Source of the DNA: CAJBVW01 sp964457335
GTDB lineage: Bacteria > Myxococcota_A > UBA796 > SXON01
Direction of reading: 5' to 3'
DNA: 64,000 bases
NCBI GenBank assembly: GCA_964457335.1
Contig: CAYWGD010000015.1
Location: 32,997 to 96,996, forward strand
In this document: piece by piece, positions 51,933-63,162 of the stretch
Layout of the letters: each line of letters starts with the position of its first letter
How positions within the stretch are numbered: position 1 is the stretch's first letter
Program-made: the position numbers and the translations under genes
Notes under the pieces: generated by a model
What the model was told of the DNA's origin: nothing
Databases searched by the model: none
Seen by the model: the letters and a program-made list of their open reading frames with translations, nothing else

Positions 51933-52679
51933 GTGCGCATCGCCACACGCTATGAGGTCAAGTATCGCATCGCGCCCGAGAAGGCTGAACAGGTCCGGGA
52001 GTGGATCTCCCGGTACATGGAGCCCGACGCAAACGGAGAGGGCGGCTCCGCGAAGTACCACGTTCACTCGCTGTATCTCGACAGCGCCGACTGGCGCATC
52101 TACCGAGAGACGCGGAACGGGAACTTCTCCCGGTTCAAGCTCAGGGCGCGAACCTACGCCTTCACGCCGAACGCGCCCGTGTTCCTGGAGGTGAAGTCCC
52201 GCGACGGGGAGGCCATGCAGAAGTCCCGCGCCGAGGTCGATCGCGCCGACGCGATCCGGATCCTCGACGGCGGCGTCCCGCGCAACCAGTCCAAGGGACA
52301 CGCGATGGAGAACTTCCGGTCTCACATGGACCGGTACCGGGCCTACCCGCGGGCGTGGGTGACCTACGAGCGCTTCGCCTACGTCGGCGGAGATCGCGGC
52401 CTCGTACGCGTCACCTTCGACAGCGCCATCGCCTGCGCCCCGCCTACCGTGGGGCTCGCCGAGCCTGAGCGCTGGATCCCGATCGACGAGGTCAAGGGCG
52501 TCGTGATCCTGGAGTTGAAGTACAACGGCTCGTACCCGGCCTGGGCAGCGGATACCATCCGACGCTTCGACCTGGAGCGCCGCTCGATGTCCAAGTACCG
52601 CCACGCCGTCGAGGTGCTCCGAGGACTGGAGCAGGATCGCGGCATCCAGCTCACCCACGGCCTCGGGATCTCCCGTTGA
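51933..52679 (+). CDS. VTC-domain polyphosphate polymerase
   Basis: A 248-residue soluble VTC-type (tunnel-fold) polyphosphate polymerase that makes polyP from ATP. The catalytic residues of the family are readable: Glu8 and Lys10 in RYEVKYR, Lys69, Arg71 and Arg73 in RFKLRAR, Glu86 and Lys88 in FLEVKSRDG, Arg147 in YERFAY, Glu194 and Lys196 in ILELKYNG, and Lys221 in MSKYRHAVE. A GTG start at 51933 is used. It opens an operon with a DUF4956 protein, as is common in bacteria. The product is probably made at the membrane. Confidence 0.92.
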   Translation: MRIATRYEVKYRIAPEKAEQVREWISRYMEPDANGEGGSAKYHVHSLYLDSADWRIYRETRNGNFSRFKLRARTYAFTPNAPVFLEVKSRDGEAMQKSRAEVDRADAIRILDGGVPRNQSKGHAMENFRSHMDRYRAYPRAWVTYERFAYVGGDRGLVRVTFDSAIACAPPTVGLAEPERWIPIDEVKGVVILELKYNGSYPAWAADTIRRFDLERRSMSKYRHAVEVLRGLEQDRGIQLTHGLGISR

Positions 52680-53362
52680 ACCCCTTCTCCTTTCTCGCAG
52701 CGCCGATGGGCGGCTCCTTCGGGGTCTCCCCGCTGACCGTCTTCGCCGACCTCCTGCTGGCCTTCGTGCTGGGGACCTTCGTGGCCTGGCTCTACACGAC
52801 CACGCACCGGGGGCTCTCCTACTCGCGCAACATGGTGCACAGCGTCGTGCTGCTCTCGATGATCATCACGATGGTCATGCTGGTGGTGGGCGACAGCATC
52901 GCGCGGGCGTTCGGCCTCGTCGGCGCGCTCGCCATCATCCGCTTCCGCACCGTCGTGCGGGACGCGCGGGACACGACCTTCATCTTCCTCGCGCTCGCGG
53001 TCGGCATCGCCGTGGGCGCGCAGCAGGAGGTCGTCGCGCTGATCGGCACCATCATGATCGGCATGGTCGCGGCCGTCATGCAGATGTCGGGGTTCGCCAC
53101 GCGGCACAGCGACACGGGGATGTTGCGGGTGCGCGGGGCGGGGGGCGCCGCGAGCGCCATCGAGCAGGTGTTGTCCAGCTGGTGCCGCACCCACGAGCTC
53201 GTGGCCCTGCGGCAGGGCGCCGAGGGCGAGCCCTCGGAGTTCAGCTACGAAATCCGCCTCTTTCATCCGGGTGAGCGCGAAGACCTGGTGCGGGCCGTCC
53301 GCGCGGTCGAGGGCACTACCCAGGTGACGGTGGCCATCGAGGAACGGGCGGAGGAATGGTGA
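52676..53362 (+). CDS. DUF4956-domain membrane protein
   Basis: A 228-residue inner-membrane protein with about four helices (residues 18-150) of the DUF4956 family, the usual partner of bacterial VTC polymerases. It contains the conserved-looking GLVGALAIIRFRTVVRDARDTTF loop (about 80-103, quoted as a loop with RFR and RDxRDT). A TTG start at 52676 overlaps the polymerase stop by four bases, which fixes the coupling. The cytoplasmic C-terminus (about 155-228) is a separate ferredoxin-like-looking domain. Likely role: channel or anchor for the polymer. Confidence 0.88.
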   Translation: MNPFSFLAAPMGGSFGVSPLTVFADLLLAFVLGTFVAWLYTTTHRGLSYSRNMVHSVVLLSMIITMVMLVVGDSIARAFGLVGALAIIRFRTVVRDARDTTFIFLALAVGIAVGAQQEVVALIGTIMIGMVAAVMQMSGFATRHSDTGMLRVRGAGGAASAIEQVLSSWCRTHELVALRQGAEGEPSEFSYEIRLFHPGEREDLVRAVRAVEGTTQVTVAIEERAEEW

Positions 53363-54444
53363 AGCGAAGCATCCCCCTCGGGCGGCGCCTTCGGGCCGTC
53401 CGCGGGAAGATCGTCATGGCGCTGGTGTGGTTCACTGCCGCCGCCACGAGCGGCGCGCTCCTCCTGGTGCAGAGCGAGCTCGGAAACCACGGCGGCGTCG
53501 CGGTCGCCGTCACCCGCACCCAGTACGTCCGGGCGCCCGAGAGCGGGCGGATCGCCGTCCTCGCGGTGGCGGCGAACCAGCGGGTCGAGGCCGGCGAGAT
53601 CCTCGCGTCCATCGAGGTTCCCGGGCTGACCCAGCAGATCGCGGCCGCCGAGGCGGAGCTGCGCAGCCTGGAGCTCCAGCTCAACGCAGAAGAGGCCGAC
53701 CGCGGCCGCAAGTTCGCGCGGGATCTGGAGAGCGCGCGTGCCAGCTGGCTGCGGGCCCGCGTGGAGCTCGAGCGGGAGCGCGCCGAGCTGACCACCGCCG
53801 AGCAGGATCTCGCGCGGGCGAAGGCTCCCGGCGTGCTCGTCGCCGCCGGCGAGATCGAGAGCTTCACGGCCCTGCGGGACGCGGCCCGGGCGGGCGTCGA
53901 GGCACGCACGGCCGAGGTCGACGCGCTGGAGCGCAACTACAACGAGGCGCGCGAACGCGCCGGCGTCTCCACCTCCGACCTCCTGAAGAGCGCCGTCGAG
54001 GCCGCCACCGTGAATCTCGAGTCGCTCAAGGCCGTCGGTGAGGCGAACGTCCTTCGCGCGCCGGTGGCGGGCGTGGTGACGGCGCCGGTGGGCGCGGTCG
54101 CCCGCGACGGGCGGGCCGACGTGATCGACGAGATCTTCCCGGTGCCGGGCCAGTGGGTGCAGGCCGGCGTGCCCGTCCTGATGATCACCGAGCCGGCGAC
54201 GCAGGACGCGGTGGTCTTCGTCGACATCGGCCGCGCGCGCGAGCTCGCGCCCGGCCTCGCGGTGTCGGTGCGGGCCGGGGGGCAGCGGTACGAGGCGACC
54301 GTGCGCTCGGTCGGCGTCGCGGTCGAGCCCGTGCCGCTCCGCCAGCTCCGCGACCAGACCATCGCCGAGTGGGGCGTCCCGGTGACGCTGCAGGTCGCCG
54401 GGAGCGTCCTCACGCCGGGCGAGGCGCTGTCTGTCGAGTTCTGA
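53356..54444 (+). CDS. HlyD/RND-type periplasmic adaptor
   Basis: A 362-residue membrane-fusion protein. A single helix (about 20-38) is followed by the lipoyl half-motif (YVRAPESGRIAVLAVAANQRVEAGE), a coiled coil (about 95-225) and the second lipoyl half (RAPVAGVVTAPVGAVAR). Then comes a beta-barrel-like region with AVVFVDIGRARELAPG. Such adaptors usually bridge an inner-membrane transporter and an outer-membrane channel; here no transporter or channel gene is adjacent. It overlaps the DUF4956 stop by seven bases. Confidence 0.88.
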   Translation: MVKRSIPLGRRLRAVRGKIVMALVWFTAAATSGALLLVQSELGNHGGVAVAVTRTQYVRAPESGRIAVLAVAANQRVEAGEILASIEVPGLTQQIAAAEAELRSLELQLNAEEADRGRKFARDLESARASWLRARVELERERAELTTAEQDLARAKAPGVLVAAGEIESFTALRDAARAGVEARTAEVDALERNYNEARERAGVSTSDLLKSAVEAATVNLESLKAVGEANVLRAPVAGVVTAPVGAVARDGRADVIDEIFPVPGQWVQAGVPVLMITEPATQDAVVFVDIGRARELAPGLAVSVRAGGQRYEATVRSVGVAVEPVPLRQLRDQTIAEWGVPVTLQVAGSVLTPGEALSVEF

Positions 54445-54484
54445 GCGCGCCCGCGCGCGCTGGATCGGCGGGGGGGCGGTCGCG

Positions 54485-55006
54485 GTGCTCGCGATCACCC
54501 TCGCGCTCCTGGCCCCGCGGCTCGCGTGGGTGCCGGACGACGAGATGGCCCCGTCGCTGCTCGCCGGCGACCTCGTGCTCATCCTCCCCGTCGAGGCGCG
54601 GATGGGCGACGTGGTCGCCGTGGTCGACCCGCTCGACCCGTCGCGCTGGACGCTGCGCCGCGTCGAGACGATCGGGGGCGCCATCCGCTACGAGGACGGT
54701 GTCTTCTACTCGTCCAACGCGGAGCCGCCGGGCGTGCTCGAGATGGGTCGCGACACCACGACGGTCGTCCGCACCGAGGGCGAGCACCTCGTCCGCCTCG
54801 CACCGCGCGCGGTCCGCTGGGCCCTCGACGAGACCGGCGTGCCCGACGACGCCGCGTTCCTGGGGGCCGACGCGCGCGACGAGGCCGTGGACTCGCGCTG
54901 GTGGGGCCCGATGCCTCTCGAGGCCCTCCAGGGCGTCGTCGTGGCCCGGATCGGCGCCCCGGGGCACGCCTGGCGGGGCTGGTTCGAGGCGCGTCGCGGG
55001 AGCTGA
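54485..55006 (+). CDS. signal-peptidase-I-like protein without catalytic Ser-Lys pair
   Basis: A 173-residue protein with one N-terminal helix and the S26 signal-peptidase fold. The active-site box reads PDDEMAPSLLAGDLVLI where peptidases have SGSMxPTLxxGD, so the nucleophile Ser is Glu20. The box with the general-base Lys (YIKRVIGxPGD) reads WTLRRVETIGG, placing Arg58 there. The later box GDNRxxSxDSRxWG is well kept as DARDEAVDSRWWG. It is thus probably an inactive homologue. The GTG start is the earliest standard one in frame. It ends the VTC operon, 40 bases after the adaptor gene. Confidence 0.75.
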   Translation: MLAITLALLAPRLAWVPDDEMAPSLLAGDLVLILPVEARMGDVVAVVDPLDPSRWTLRRVETIGGAIRYEDGVFYSSNAEPPGVLEMGRDTTTVVRTEGEHLVRLAPRAVRWALDETGVPDDAAFLGADARDEAVDSRWWGPMPLEALQGVVVARIGAPGHAWRGWFEARRGS

Positions 55007-55009
55007 CCG

Positions 55010-55621
55010 CTACTCCTGGTAGGAGTACCGCTCCTCGAGCCAGGGATCGGCGCGGTTGTGGTAGCCGCGCTCCTCCCAGTAGCCGCGCTTGTCCTTCGGC
55101 AGGATCTCGATGCCGGAGACCCACTTCGCGGACTTCCAGGCGTAGAGGTGGTGGACCACGAGGCGGACGGGCCCGCCGTGCTCGGGGGCGAGCGGCGCGC
55201 CGTCGTGGCTGAGCGCGAGGAGGTTCTCGGGGCGCGCGAAGTCCGCGAGCGCGAGGTTCGTGGTGTAGCCGACCTCGTCATAGGCGTGCACGAGCACGTG
55301 CGTGGCGGTCGGCTTCGGCCGGGCGCGCCCGAGGAGCTCCGCGACCGAGACGCCGCCCCAGCGGTTGTCGTACTTCGACCAGGTGGTCACGCAGTGCCAG
55401 TCCTGCGTGGTCTCGAAGCGCGGGAGGGCGAGGAGCTCGTCCCACGTGAGCTCGAAGGGCGCCTCGACCTCACCCCACACGCGGAGCCGCCACGTCGCCG
55501 GATCGAACGTGGGGACCGCGCCCTCGTGCAGCACCGGCCAGCCCTTCACCACCCGCTGCCCCGGCGGCAGGCGCTCCGTCGAGCGCTCGCGCGCGCGGGC
55601 CTTCCCCGGCCGCCAGAGCAT
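55010..55621 (-). CDS. sulfite-oxidase-like molybdopterin oxidoreductase
   Basis: A 203-residue protein of the sulfite oxidase/YedY molybdopterin family. The molybdenum-ligating Cys is in WHCVTTWSKYDN (about residue 78), preceded by FELTWDELLALPRFE and followed by GGVSVAELLGRARP. It carries no signal peptide or Tat motif, so it appears cytoplasmic, unlike MsrP/YedY, and lacks a heme domain. Its ATG overlaps the stop of the unknown gene upstream by one base. The substrate is unknown; sulfite oxidase-type or methionine-sulfoxide chemistry is possible. Confidence 0.88.
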   Translation of the reverse strand: MLWRPGKARARERSTERLPPGQRVVKGWPVLHEGAVPTFDPATWRLRVWGEVEAPFELTWDELLALPRFETTQDWHCVTTWSKYDNRWGGVSVAELLGRARPKPTATHVLVHAYDEVGYTTNLALADFARPENLLALSHDGAPLAPEHGGPVRLVVHHLYAWKSAKWVSGIEILPKDKRGYWEERGYHNRADPWLEERYSYQE

Positions 55622-56400
55622 CAGCTGCCCTCGATCTGCAACGTGGTGAAGCCGAACTTGATCTTGAGCGTGAGCTCGTCCTCGTCGATGTCGAGCGCCA
55701 CGTCCTCGACGCCCATCTTGAGCTTCAGCGGGCCGCCGGCGGGGCCCACCATCTCCTCGATCTGCTCCTTCTTCAGGATCTGGACCGGGTTGACCTTCGG
55801 GGTCTGCTGCGCGAGCAGGTACTCGGCGCCGCGGTTGAGCAGCTGGAGGATGAAGTGGTCGCCGAGGTCGACCGTCACGTCCTGGAGCACGCCCACGAGC
55901 GCCTTCCGCTCGCTGTCGTACTTGATGTCGGCGAGCGCGGCCTCGGCCCCGATGCGCTTTTCGAGCACGAACGGGAACTCGATGTTCTCGCGGAGCAGGT
56001 ACACCTTGCCGGTGGCGACGGCCTTGACGTGGGCCTCCACCCCGAAGCGCTGCTGCGCGTACTTGAAGTCGGAGCCCTCGCGGTCGACCTCGACGCGCCA
56101 GTCGCCCTGCACGTGCACGACCTCGTTGACGATGCGGTAGACCTGCTCGCGCCGGTTGCTCCACACGTTCTTGGCAAGGTCCTTGCCGCGCACCAGGACC
56201 TGGGGGACCTCGCGGTCCTCGAGCAGGCCCCGGACCTTCTCCTTCACCTCGAGCCGCTTGATTCCGGCCCGCAGGTTGTCGACCAGATCGAACTGACCGT
56301 CGGCCACCTTGAACGGAAGGCCCACCCGGAACAGGTCGTTCCAGAGGGCCTTCCCGATCGAGAACTTGAGGTGGTACCCGTCGCCGATCTGCTTCGCCAT
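55621..56400 (-). CDS. conserved-looking hypothetical protein
   Basis: A 259-residue soluble protein, rich in charged residues, without signal or membrane helices. Its sequence alternates beta-like stretches (KALVGVLQDVTVDLGDHFIL, LKLKMGVEDVALDI) and helices. The C-terminus has an acidic segment DIDEDELTLKIKFGF. No motif is recognised. It is coupled to the molybdopterin oxidoreductase gene downstream, suggesting a shared role. It could be a lipid-transfer- or barrel-like protein; this is speculation. Confidence 0.7.
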   Translation of the reverse strand: MAKQIGDGYHLKFSIGKALWNDLFRVGLPFKVADGQFDLVDNLRAGIKRLEVKEKVRGLLEDREVPQVLVRGKDLAKNVWSNRREQVYRIVNEVVHVQGDWRVEVDREGSDFKYAQQRFGVEAHVKAVATGKVYLLRENIEFPFVLEKRIGAEAALADIKYDSERKALVGVLQDVTVDLGDHFILQLLNRGAEYLLAQQTPKVNPVQILKKEQIEEMVGPAGGPLKLKMGVEDVALDIDEDELTLKIKFGFTTLQIEGS

Positions 56401-56469
56401 GCGCTCTCCGCGGAGGCGACAGTTTAGCGGAGATCCGCGACGCGCGCGTCCCGGCGGCGGGCGCGCCGA

Positions 56470-56889
<420 letters not shown>

Positions 56890-56945
56890 GGGGGCCTCCT
56901 GTAGGTGGGCGCGGCTTCTAACCTGCACCTGGGCCGCGCGCCCTC

Positions 56946-56980
56946 AAAACGGCGAAGGGCCGCCCGCGCGGGACGGCCCT
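56946..56980 (-). terminator. intrinsic terminator after sucCD
   Basis: Read on the minus strand, AGGGCCG (56980-56974) pairs with CGGCCCT (56962-56956), with an inner CCC/GGG extension around GCGC and one bulged base. Six bases after the stem is TTTT (56949-56946). It is 18 bases past the sucD stop and precedes ndk. Confidence 0.75.
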
Positions 56981-56997
56981 CCCCTCGTGGCCCGGGA

Positions 56998-57876
56998 TCA
57001 GAGCTTCCCGAGCACCTGCGCCATCTTGCGGCCCATCTCGGCGGGGCTGCGCACGATGTGGAAGCCCGCGGCCTCCATCGCCTCGTACTTGGCCTCGGCC
57101 GTGCCCTGGCCGCCGGAGATGATCGCGCCCGCGTGGCCCATGCGGCGGCCGGGAGGGGCCGTCGCGCCGGCGATGAAGCCGACCACCGGCTTCTTCATGT
57201 TGTCCTTGGCCCAGGCCGCGGCCTCCTCCTCGGCCGACCCGCCGATCTCGCCGATCATGATCACGGCGTCGGTGTCGGGGTCGTCGTTGAAGAGCTTCAG
57301 CGCGTCGATGTGCTTCGTCCCGATGATCGGGTCCCCGCCGATGCCGATGGCCGTCGACTGCCCGAGCCCCACGCGGGAGAGCTGGCCGACCGCCTCGTAG
57401 GTGAGCGTCCCGGAGCGGGAGAGCACGCCGATGCGGCCCGGCGTGTGGATGTGGCCCGGCATGATGCCGATCTTGCACTGGCCCGGCGTGATGATGCCCG
57501 GGCAGTTCGGCCCGATCATGCGCGCGCCCTTGCCCTCGAGGTAGCGCCACGCCACGACCATGTCGCGGACGGGGATGCCCTCGGTGATGGGGACGATGAG
57601 CTTGATGCCCGCGTCCGCCGCCTCCATGATGGCGTCGGCCGCGAACGGCGGCGGCACGAAGATGACGGAGGCGTTGGCGCCCGTCTCCTTCACCGCGTCG
57701 GACACGGTGTCGAAGATGGGGACCACCTCGTTGAAGGAGTGGCCGCCCTTGCCCGGCGTGACGCCGGCCACGAGCTTCGTGCCGTAGGCGAGCATCTGCG
57801 CGCAGTGGAAGGCACCGGCGGAGCCGGTGATGCCCTGGCAGACGACCCGGGTGTTGGAATCGACGAGGATGGCCAT
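56998..57876 (-). CDS. sucD: succinyl-CoA synthetase alpha subunit
   Basis: A 292-residue alpha subunit, which carries the phospho-His and binds CoA. The CoA-binding N-terminus has RVVCQGITGSAG. The NCPGIITP motif and the active-site His in PPGRRMGHAGAIISGG (about residue 246) are present. Its start lies two bases after the sucC stop. Substrate-level phosphorylation in the TCA cycle is expected. Confidence 0.97.
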   Translation of the reverse strand: MAILVDSNTRVVCQGITGSAGAFHCAQMLAYGTKLVAGVTPGKGGHSFNEVVPIFDTVSDAVKETGANASVIFVPPPFAADAIMEAADAGIKLIVPITEGIPVRDMVVAWRYLEGKGARMIGPNCPGIITPGQCKIGIMPGHIHTPGRIGVLSRSGTLTYEAVGQLSRVGLGQSTAIGIGGDPIIGTKHIDALKLFNDDPDTDAVIMIGEIGGSAEEEAAAWAKDNMKKPVVGFIAGATAPPGRRMGHAGAIISGGQGTAEAKYEAMEAAGFHIVRSPAEMGRKMAQVLGKL

Positions 57877-57878
57877 GA

Positions 57879-59114
57879 CTACCCCCTGACCGCGGCGACG
57901 ATCTTCTCGGCCGCGTCCGACATGGAGTCCGCCGGAATGACGGCGAGGCCGCTCTCCGCGAGGATCTTCTTCCCGAGCTCGACGTTCGTGCCCTCGAGCC
58001 GCACCACGAGCGGCACGGAGAGCCCGACCTCGCGGACCGCCGCGAGCACGCCCTCGGCGATGACATCACACTTCATGATGCCGCCGAAGATGTTGACCAG
58101 GATGCCCTTCACCGCGGGATCGCGGGTGATGATCTTGAAGGCCGCGGTGACCTTCTCCTTGTTGGCGCCGCCGCCGACATCGAGGAAGTTCGCCGGCTCC
58201 TCGCCGTAGAACTTGATGATGTCCATCGTCGCCATCGCGAGGCCCGCACCGTTGACGAGGCAGCCGATGTTGCCGTCGAGCTTCACGTACGAGAGGTCGT
58301 ACTTGCTGGCCTCGATCTCGGCCGGGTCCTCCTCCGCAAGGTCCCGCATCGCGACGATGTCGGGGTGGCGGAAGAGCCCGTTGTCGTCGAAGGTCATCTT
58401 CGCGTCGAGCGGGATCACGTCGCCGGCCGCCGTCAGCACGAGCGGGTTGATCTCGAGCATCGAGGCGTCGGTGTCGACGTAGGTGTTGTAGAGGCCGGTC
58501 ACGAGCTTCACGAAGCTGTTGACCGACTTCCCGGTGAACCCGAGGCGGAACGCGAGGCGACGCGCCTGCCAGCCGCCGAGGCCGCTGACGGGGTCGACCC
58601 ACTCCTTCACGATGGCGTCGGGGTTGTGCTCGGCGACCTCCTCGATCTCCGTGCCGCCCTCGGCCGACGCCATCACCAGCGTGCGGCTCTTGGACCGGTC
58701 GAGCAGGATCGCGAGGTAGTACTCCTTCGCGATGTTGCAGCCCGCCTCGACGTACAGCGTCTGGACGAGGCTGCCCGGCGCGCCGGTCTGCTTGGTCACC
58801 AGCGTCCCGCCCAGCATCGCCTCGGCCGCCGCGCGCACCGCGTCGAGCGAGGTGCACACCCGCACGCCGCCCTTGCCCGGCACGCCGTCCTCGCCGCGGA
58901 GCACGCGCTCGAGCACGTCGTCGGCGACCTCGTGCTTGAAGCGGCCCTTGCCGCGGCCGCCGGCGTGCACCTGGCTCTTGACCACCCACACGCTGCCGCC
59001 GAGGGATTGAGCGACGCCCACCGCCTCGTCGGGAGAGCGCGCCGCGCCCCCCGCGAGGGTGGTCACGCCGTGCTTGCGAAGGATCTCCTTCGCCTGGTAT
59101 TCGTGTACCTTCAT
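57879..59114 (-). CDS. sucC: succinyl-CoA synthetase beta subunit
   Basis: A 411-residue beta subunit with an ATP-grasp domain (residues 1-240) and a flavodoxin-like C-terminal domain. It starts MKVHEYQAKEILRKHGV, and has VVKSQVHAGGRGKGRFK and EINPLVLTAAGDVIPLDAK with the metal-binding Asp/Asn region, plus NIFGGIMKCDVIAEGV. It forms the complex with sucD downstream. The upstream gltA is separated by 88 bases. Confidence 0.97.
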   Translation of the reverse strand: MKVHEYQAKEILRKHGVTTLAGGAARSPDEAVGVAQSLGGSVWVVKSQVHAGGRGKGRFKHEVADDVLERVLRGEDGVPGKGGVRVCTSLDAVRAAAEAMLGGTLVTKQTGAPGSLVQTLYVEAGCNIAKEYYLAILLDRSKSRTLVMASAEGGTEIEEVAEHNPDAIVKEWVDPVSGLGGWQARRLAFRLGFTGKSVNSFVKLVTGLYNTYVDTDASMLEINPLVLTAAGDVIPLDAKMTFDDNGLFRHPDIVAMRDLAEEDPAEIEASKYDLSYVKLDGNIGCLVNGAGLAMATMDIIKFYGEEPANFLDVGGGANKEKVTAAFKIITRDPAVKGILVNIFGGIMKCDVIAEGVLAAVREVGLSVPLVVRLEGTNVELGKKILAESGLAVIPADSMSDAAEKIVAAVRG

Positions 59115-59202
59115 CCGCTGTTCTCGATGAGGGGCACGCCGCTTGCGCGGGAACGCGGAGCCCTCGGATGGTCGGTGGTGGTTGGAAAGATCTGGCGCCC
59201 TC

Positions 59203-60372
59203 TCAGGCGTTCAGGCGACGCTTGGGCTGGTCCTTCGCGACGTACTTGCAGCGGTAGATGGGCACGCCCTTCCCGTTGCGAGCGACGAGCCGCTCGTCGA
59301 CGATCTGGGCGGCGATGCCCGAGATGCGCGAGAAGCCGAAGAGGACCGTGTAGTACTCGGGGTCGGTGAGGCCGCAGGCGTTCGTGAGGGCGCCGGAGAC
59401 CGCGTCGACGTTCGGGTAGGGGTTCTGGATCTTCGGGTTCTCCTTGAGGACCTTCACGGCGCGCTCGCGGAGGACGACCGAGGTGCGGAACCAGGGGTCG
59501 TCGGGGCAGAGCTCCTCACCGAGGGCGTACTGCACCTTGGCGCGCGGATCCTCGGCGCGGAGCACCGCGTGCCCGAACCCGTAGATCTTGCCGCCGGTGG
59601 CGACCTCGTTGCGGACGAAGGCCTCGACCTTGTCCGGGTCGGTCGTGCCGACCTTCTGGATGAACTCGAGGCACTCCTGGTTCGCGCGGCCGTGGAGCGG
59701 GCCGTAGAGGCCGGCCATCGACGCGGCGAGCGACACGTACTGGTCGGCGAGGCCGGACGCGACGGACTTGCCCACGAACGTGGAGAGGTTGCCGCCGCCG
59801 TGGTCCGCGTGGAGCACGTAGTAGATGCGGAGCAGACGGGTGAGCTTCGCGGCGTCGGCGCCGGGCACGCCCATCATGTGCACCATGTTCTCGACGAGGC
59901 CGAGCTCGGGCTTGCTCGGGATCGGGTCCCCCCAGCCGGAGCGGATGCGGAAGATGTTCGCGATCAGCTCGGAGGACTGCGCGATCATGTTCAGGCCGTC
60001 TTCGCGGTAGTCACCGGTCTTGCTCGTCATCCCGAGGAACGTGAGCCCGGCGATGAGCCACTCCATCGGGTGCCCCTCCTTCGGGAGGGCCTTGAGCATG
60101 TCGATGACCTTGGGGCTCACCTTCGCGCGGCGCGCGAGGTCGGCCTTGAAGGCGCCGAGCTGGTCGTCGTTGGGGAGCTCCTTGTTGAACAGGAGGTACA
60201 CGACCGCTTCGGGGTCGAGGTACGCGAGGTCGGCGACGGGGTAGCCGACGTAGTGGACCCCCTCCATCGGATCCACGGAGGAGGTCCGGCAGGTCCCCAC
60301 GGGGAACCCGCGCAGGCCCGTGTCGAGATGCTCCTCCGTGATCTCGAACAGCACCTTCTTCGCTTCAGCCAT
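59203..60372 (-). CDS. gltA: citrate synthase, eukaryote-like short type
   Basis: A 389-residue citrate synthase that condenses oxaloacetate with acetyl-CoA. Catalytic His in VLHADHGGGN (about 198) and GPLHGRANQ, His in GFGHAVLRAEDPRA, and Asp in PNVDAVSGA are present. The HADHGGGNLSTF block resembles the mitochondrial SDHEGGNVSAH form more than the E. coli type II enzyme, and the length suits the short type I. The start at 60372 is chosen because upstream sequence is antisense to sdhA. It is divergent from sdhCAB. Confidence 0.93.
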   Translation of the reverse strand: MAEAKKVLFEITEEHLDTGLRGFPVGTCRTSSVDPMEGVHYVGYPVADLAYLDPEAVVYLLFNKELPNDDQLGAFKADLARRAKVSPKVIDMLKALPKEGHPMEWLIAGLTFLGMTSKTGDYREDGLNMIAQSSELIANIFRIRSGWGDPIPSKPELGLVENMVHMMGVPGADAAKLTRLLRIYYVLHADHGGGNLSTFVGKSVASGLADQYVSLAASMAGLYGPLHGRANQECLEFIQKVGTTDPDKVEAFVRNEVATGGKIYGFGHAVLRAEDPRAKVQYALGEELCPDDPWFRTSVVLRERAVKVLKENPKIQNPYPNVDAVSGALTNACGLTDPEYYTVLFGFSRISGIAAQIVDERLVARNGKGVPIYRCKYVAKDQPKRRLNA

Positions 60373-60543
60373 TGGCCACTCCGGTAAGCGGCACCTCTTA
60401 GCGGGCGGAGCCCCCCGGCGCCAGCATCCGCGGGCCCATCCACGCGCGGGCGCGAGGGGCGCGAGGGACGGTCCGCGCCGTGGCCCTGGCGGTCGCGACC
60501 GGATACACGTCCTCCCCCCTGAACGCTGCCCCCGAGGCATCCG

Positions 60544-61236
60544 ATGAGCTGGCTCCTCACCTACGCCCGATCGACGATTGGCGCGAAGGTCATCATGGCC
60601 CTGACCGGGGCCGCCATGTACGGCTTCCTGATCGTCCACATGGCCGGCAACCTGCTGGTGTTCTGGGGCCCCGAGTACCACAACCACCACAGCTTGTTCC
60701 TGCACCAGATGGCCGAGGTCATCTGGCCGCTGCGCATCGGGCTGATCGTGTCGATCATCGCCCACATCTTCTCGTGGGTGAACCTGAAGGCGCGCTCGAG
60801 CAGCGCGCGCCCGGTGGCCTACCGGGTCAAGCAGAGCCGGGCCTCCACGATCTACTCCCGGACGATGGCACTCACCGGCCCGATCATCCTCGCGTTCGTG
60901 GTGGTGCACCTGCTCCAGCTCACCTTCGGCGTGATGCACGACGACTTCCGGGTGCAGGGCACCGTCGCCGGCTCCGTCGAAGCGGCCACGCCGCTCGCCT
61001 ACCACAACACGGTCACGCTCCTCGCCCAGCCGGTCTGGGGCGTCGTCTACGTGGTCTGCAACCTGCTCCTCGGCCTGCACCTCTTCCACGGCGCCTACGC
61101 GATGTGCCGCACCCTCGGCCTGTCGGGTGACCGTCAGCAGGGGATCGCCTACGGCCTCGCCGGCGGCGTGACCGCCCTCATCGTCGGCGGCAACGTCGCG
61201 ATCGCCGCCGCCATCCTCCTCGGCCTGGTGAAGTAG
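60544..61236 (+). CDS. sdhC: succinate dehydrogenase cytochrome b subunit
   Basis: A 230-residue membrane anchor with five helices and two likely b-type heme sites, of the b558 kind used by Bacteroidetes- and delta-type (class B) enzymes. Conserved histidines lie in FLIVHMAGNLLVFWGP, LFLHQMAEV, IIAHIFSWVN, VVVHLLQLTFG and GLHLFHGAY. No separate sdhD is present. It starts with an ATG in the divergent region with gltA, and ends directly at the sdhA start. Confidence 0.93.
   Translation: MSWLLTYARSTIGAKVIMALTGAAMYGFLIVHMAGNLLVFWGPEYHNHHSLFLHQMAEVIWPLRIGLIVSIIAHIFSWVNLKARSSSARPVAYRVKQSRASTIYSRTMALTGPIILAFVVVHLLQLTFGVMHDDFRVQGTVAGSVEAATPLAYHNTVTLLAQPVWGVVYVVCNLLLGLHLFHGAYAMCRTLGLSGDRQQGIAYGLAGGVTALIVGGNVAIAAAILLGLVK

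Positions 61237-63158
<1,922 letters not shown>

Positions 63159-63162
<4 letters not shown>

Noticed and set aside
54153..55212. Alternative frames over the signal-peptidase-like gene
   Set aside because: They are low complexity, whereas the chosen frame preserves three ordered S26 family boxes.
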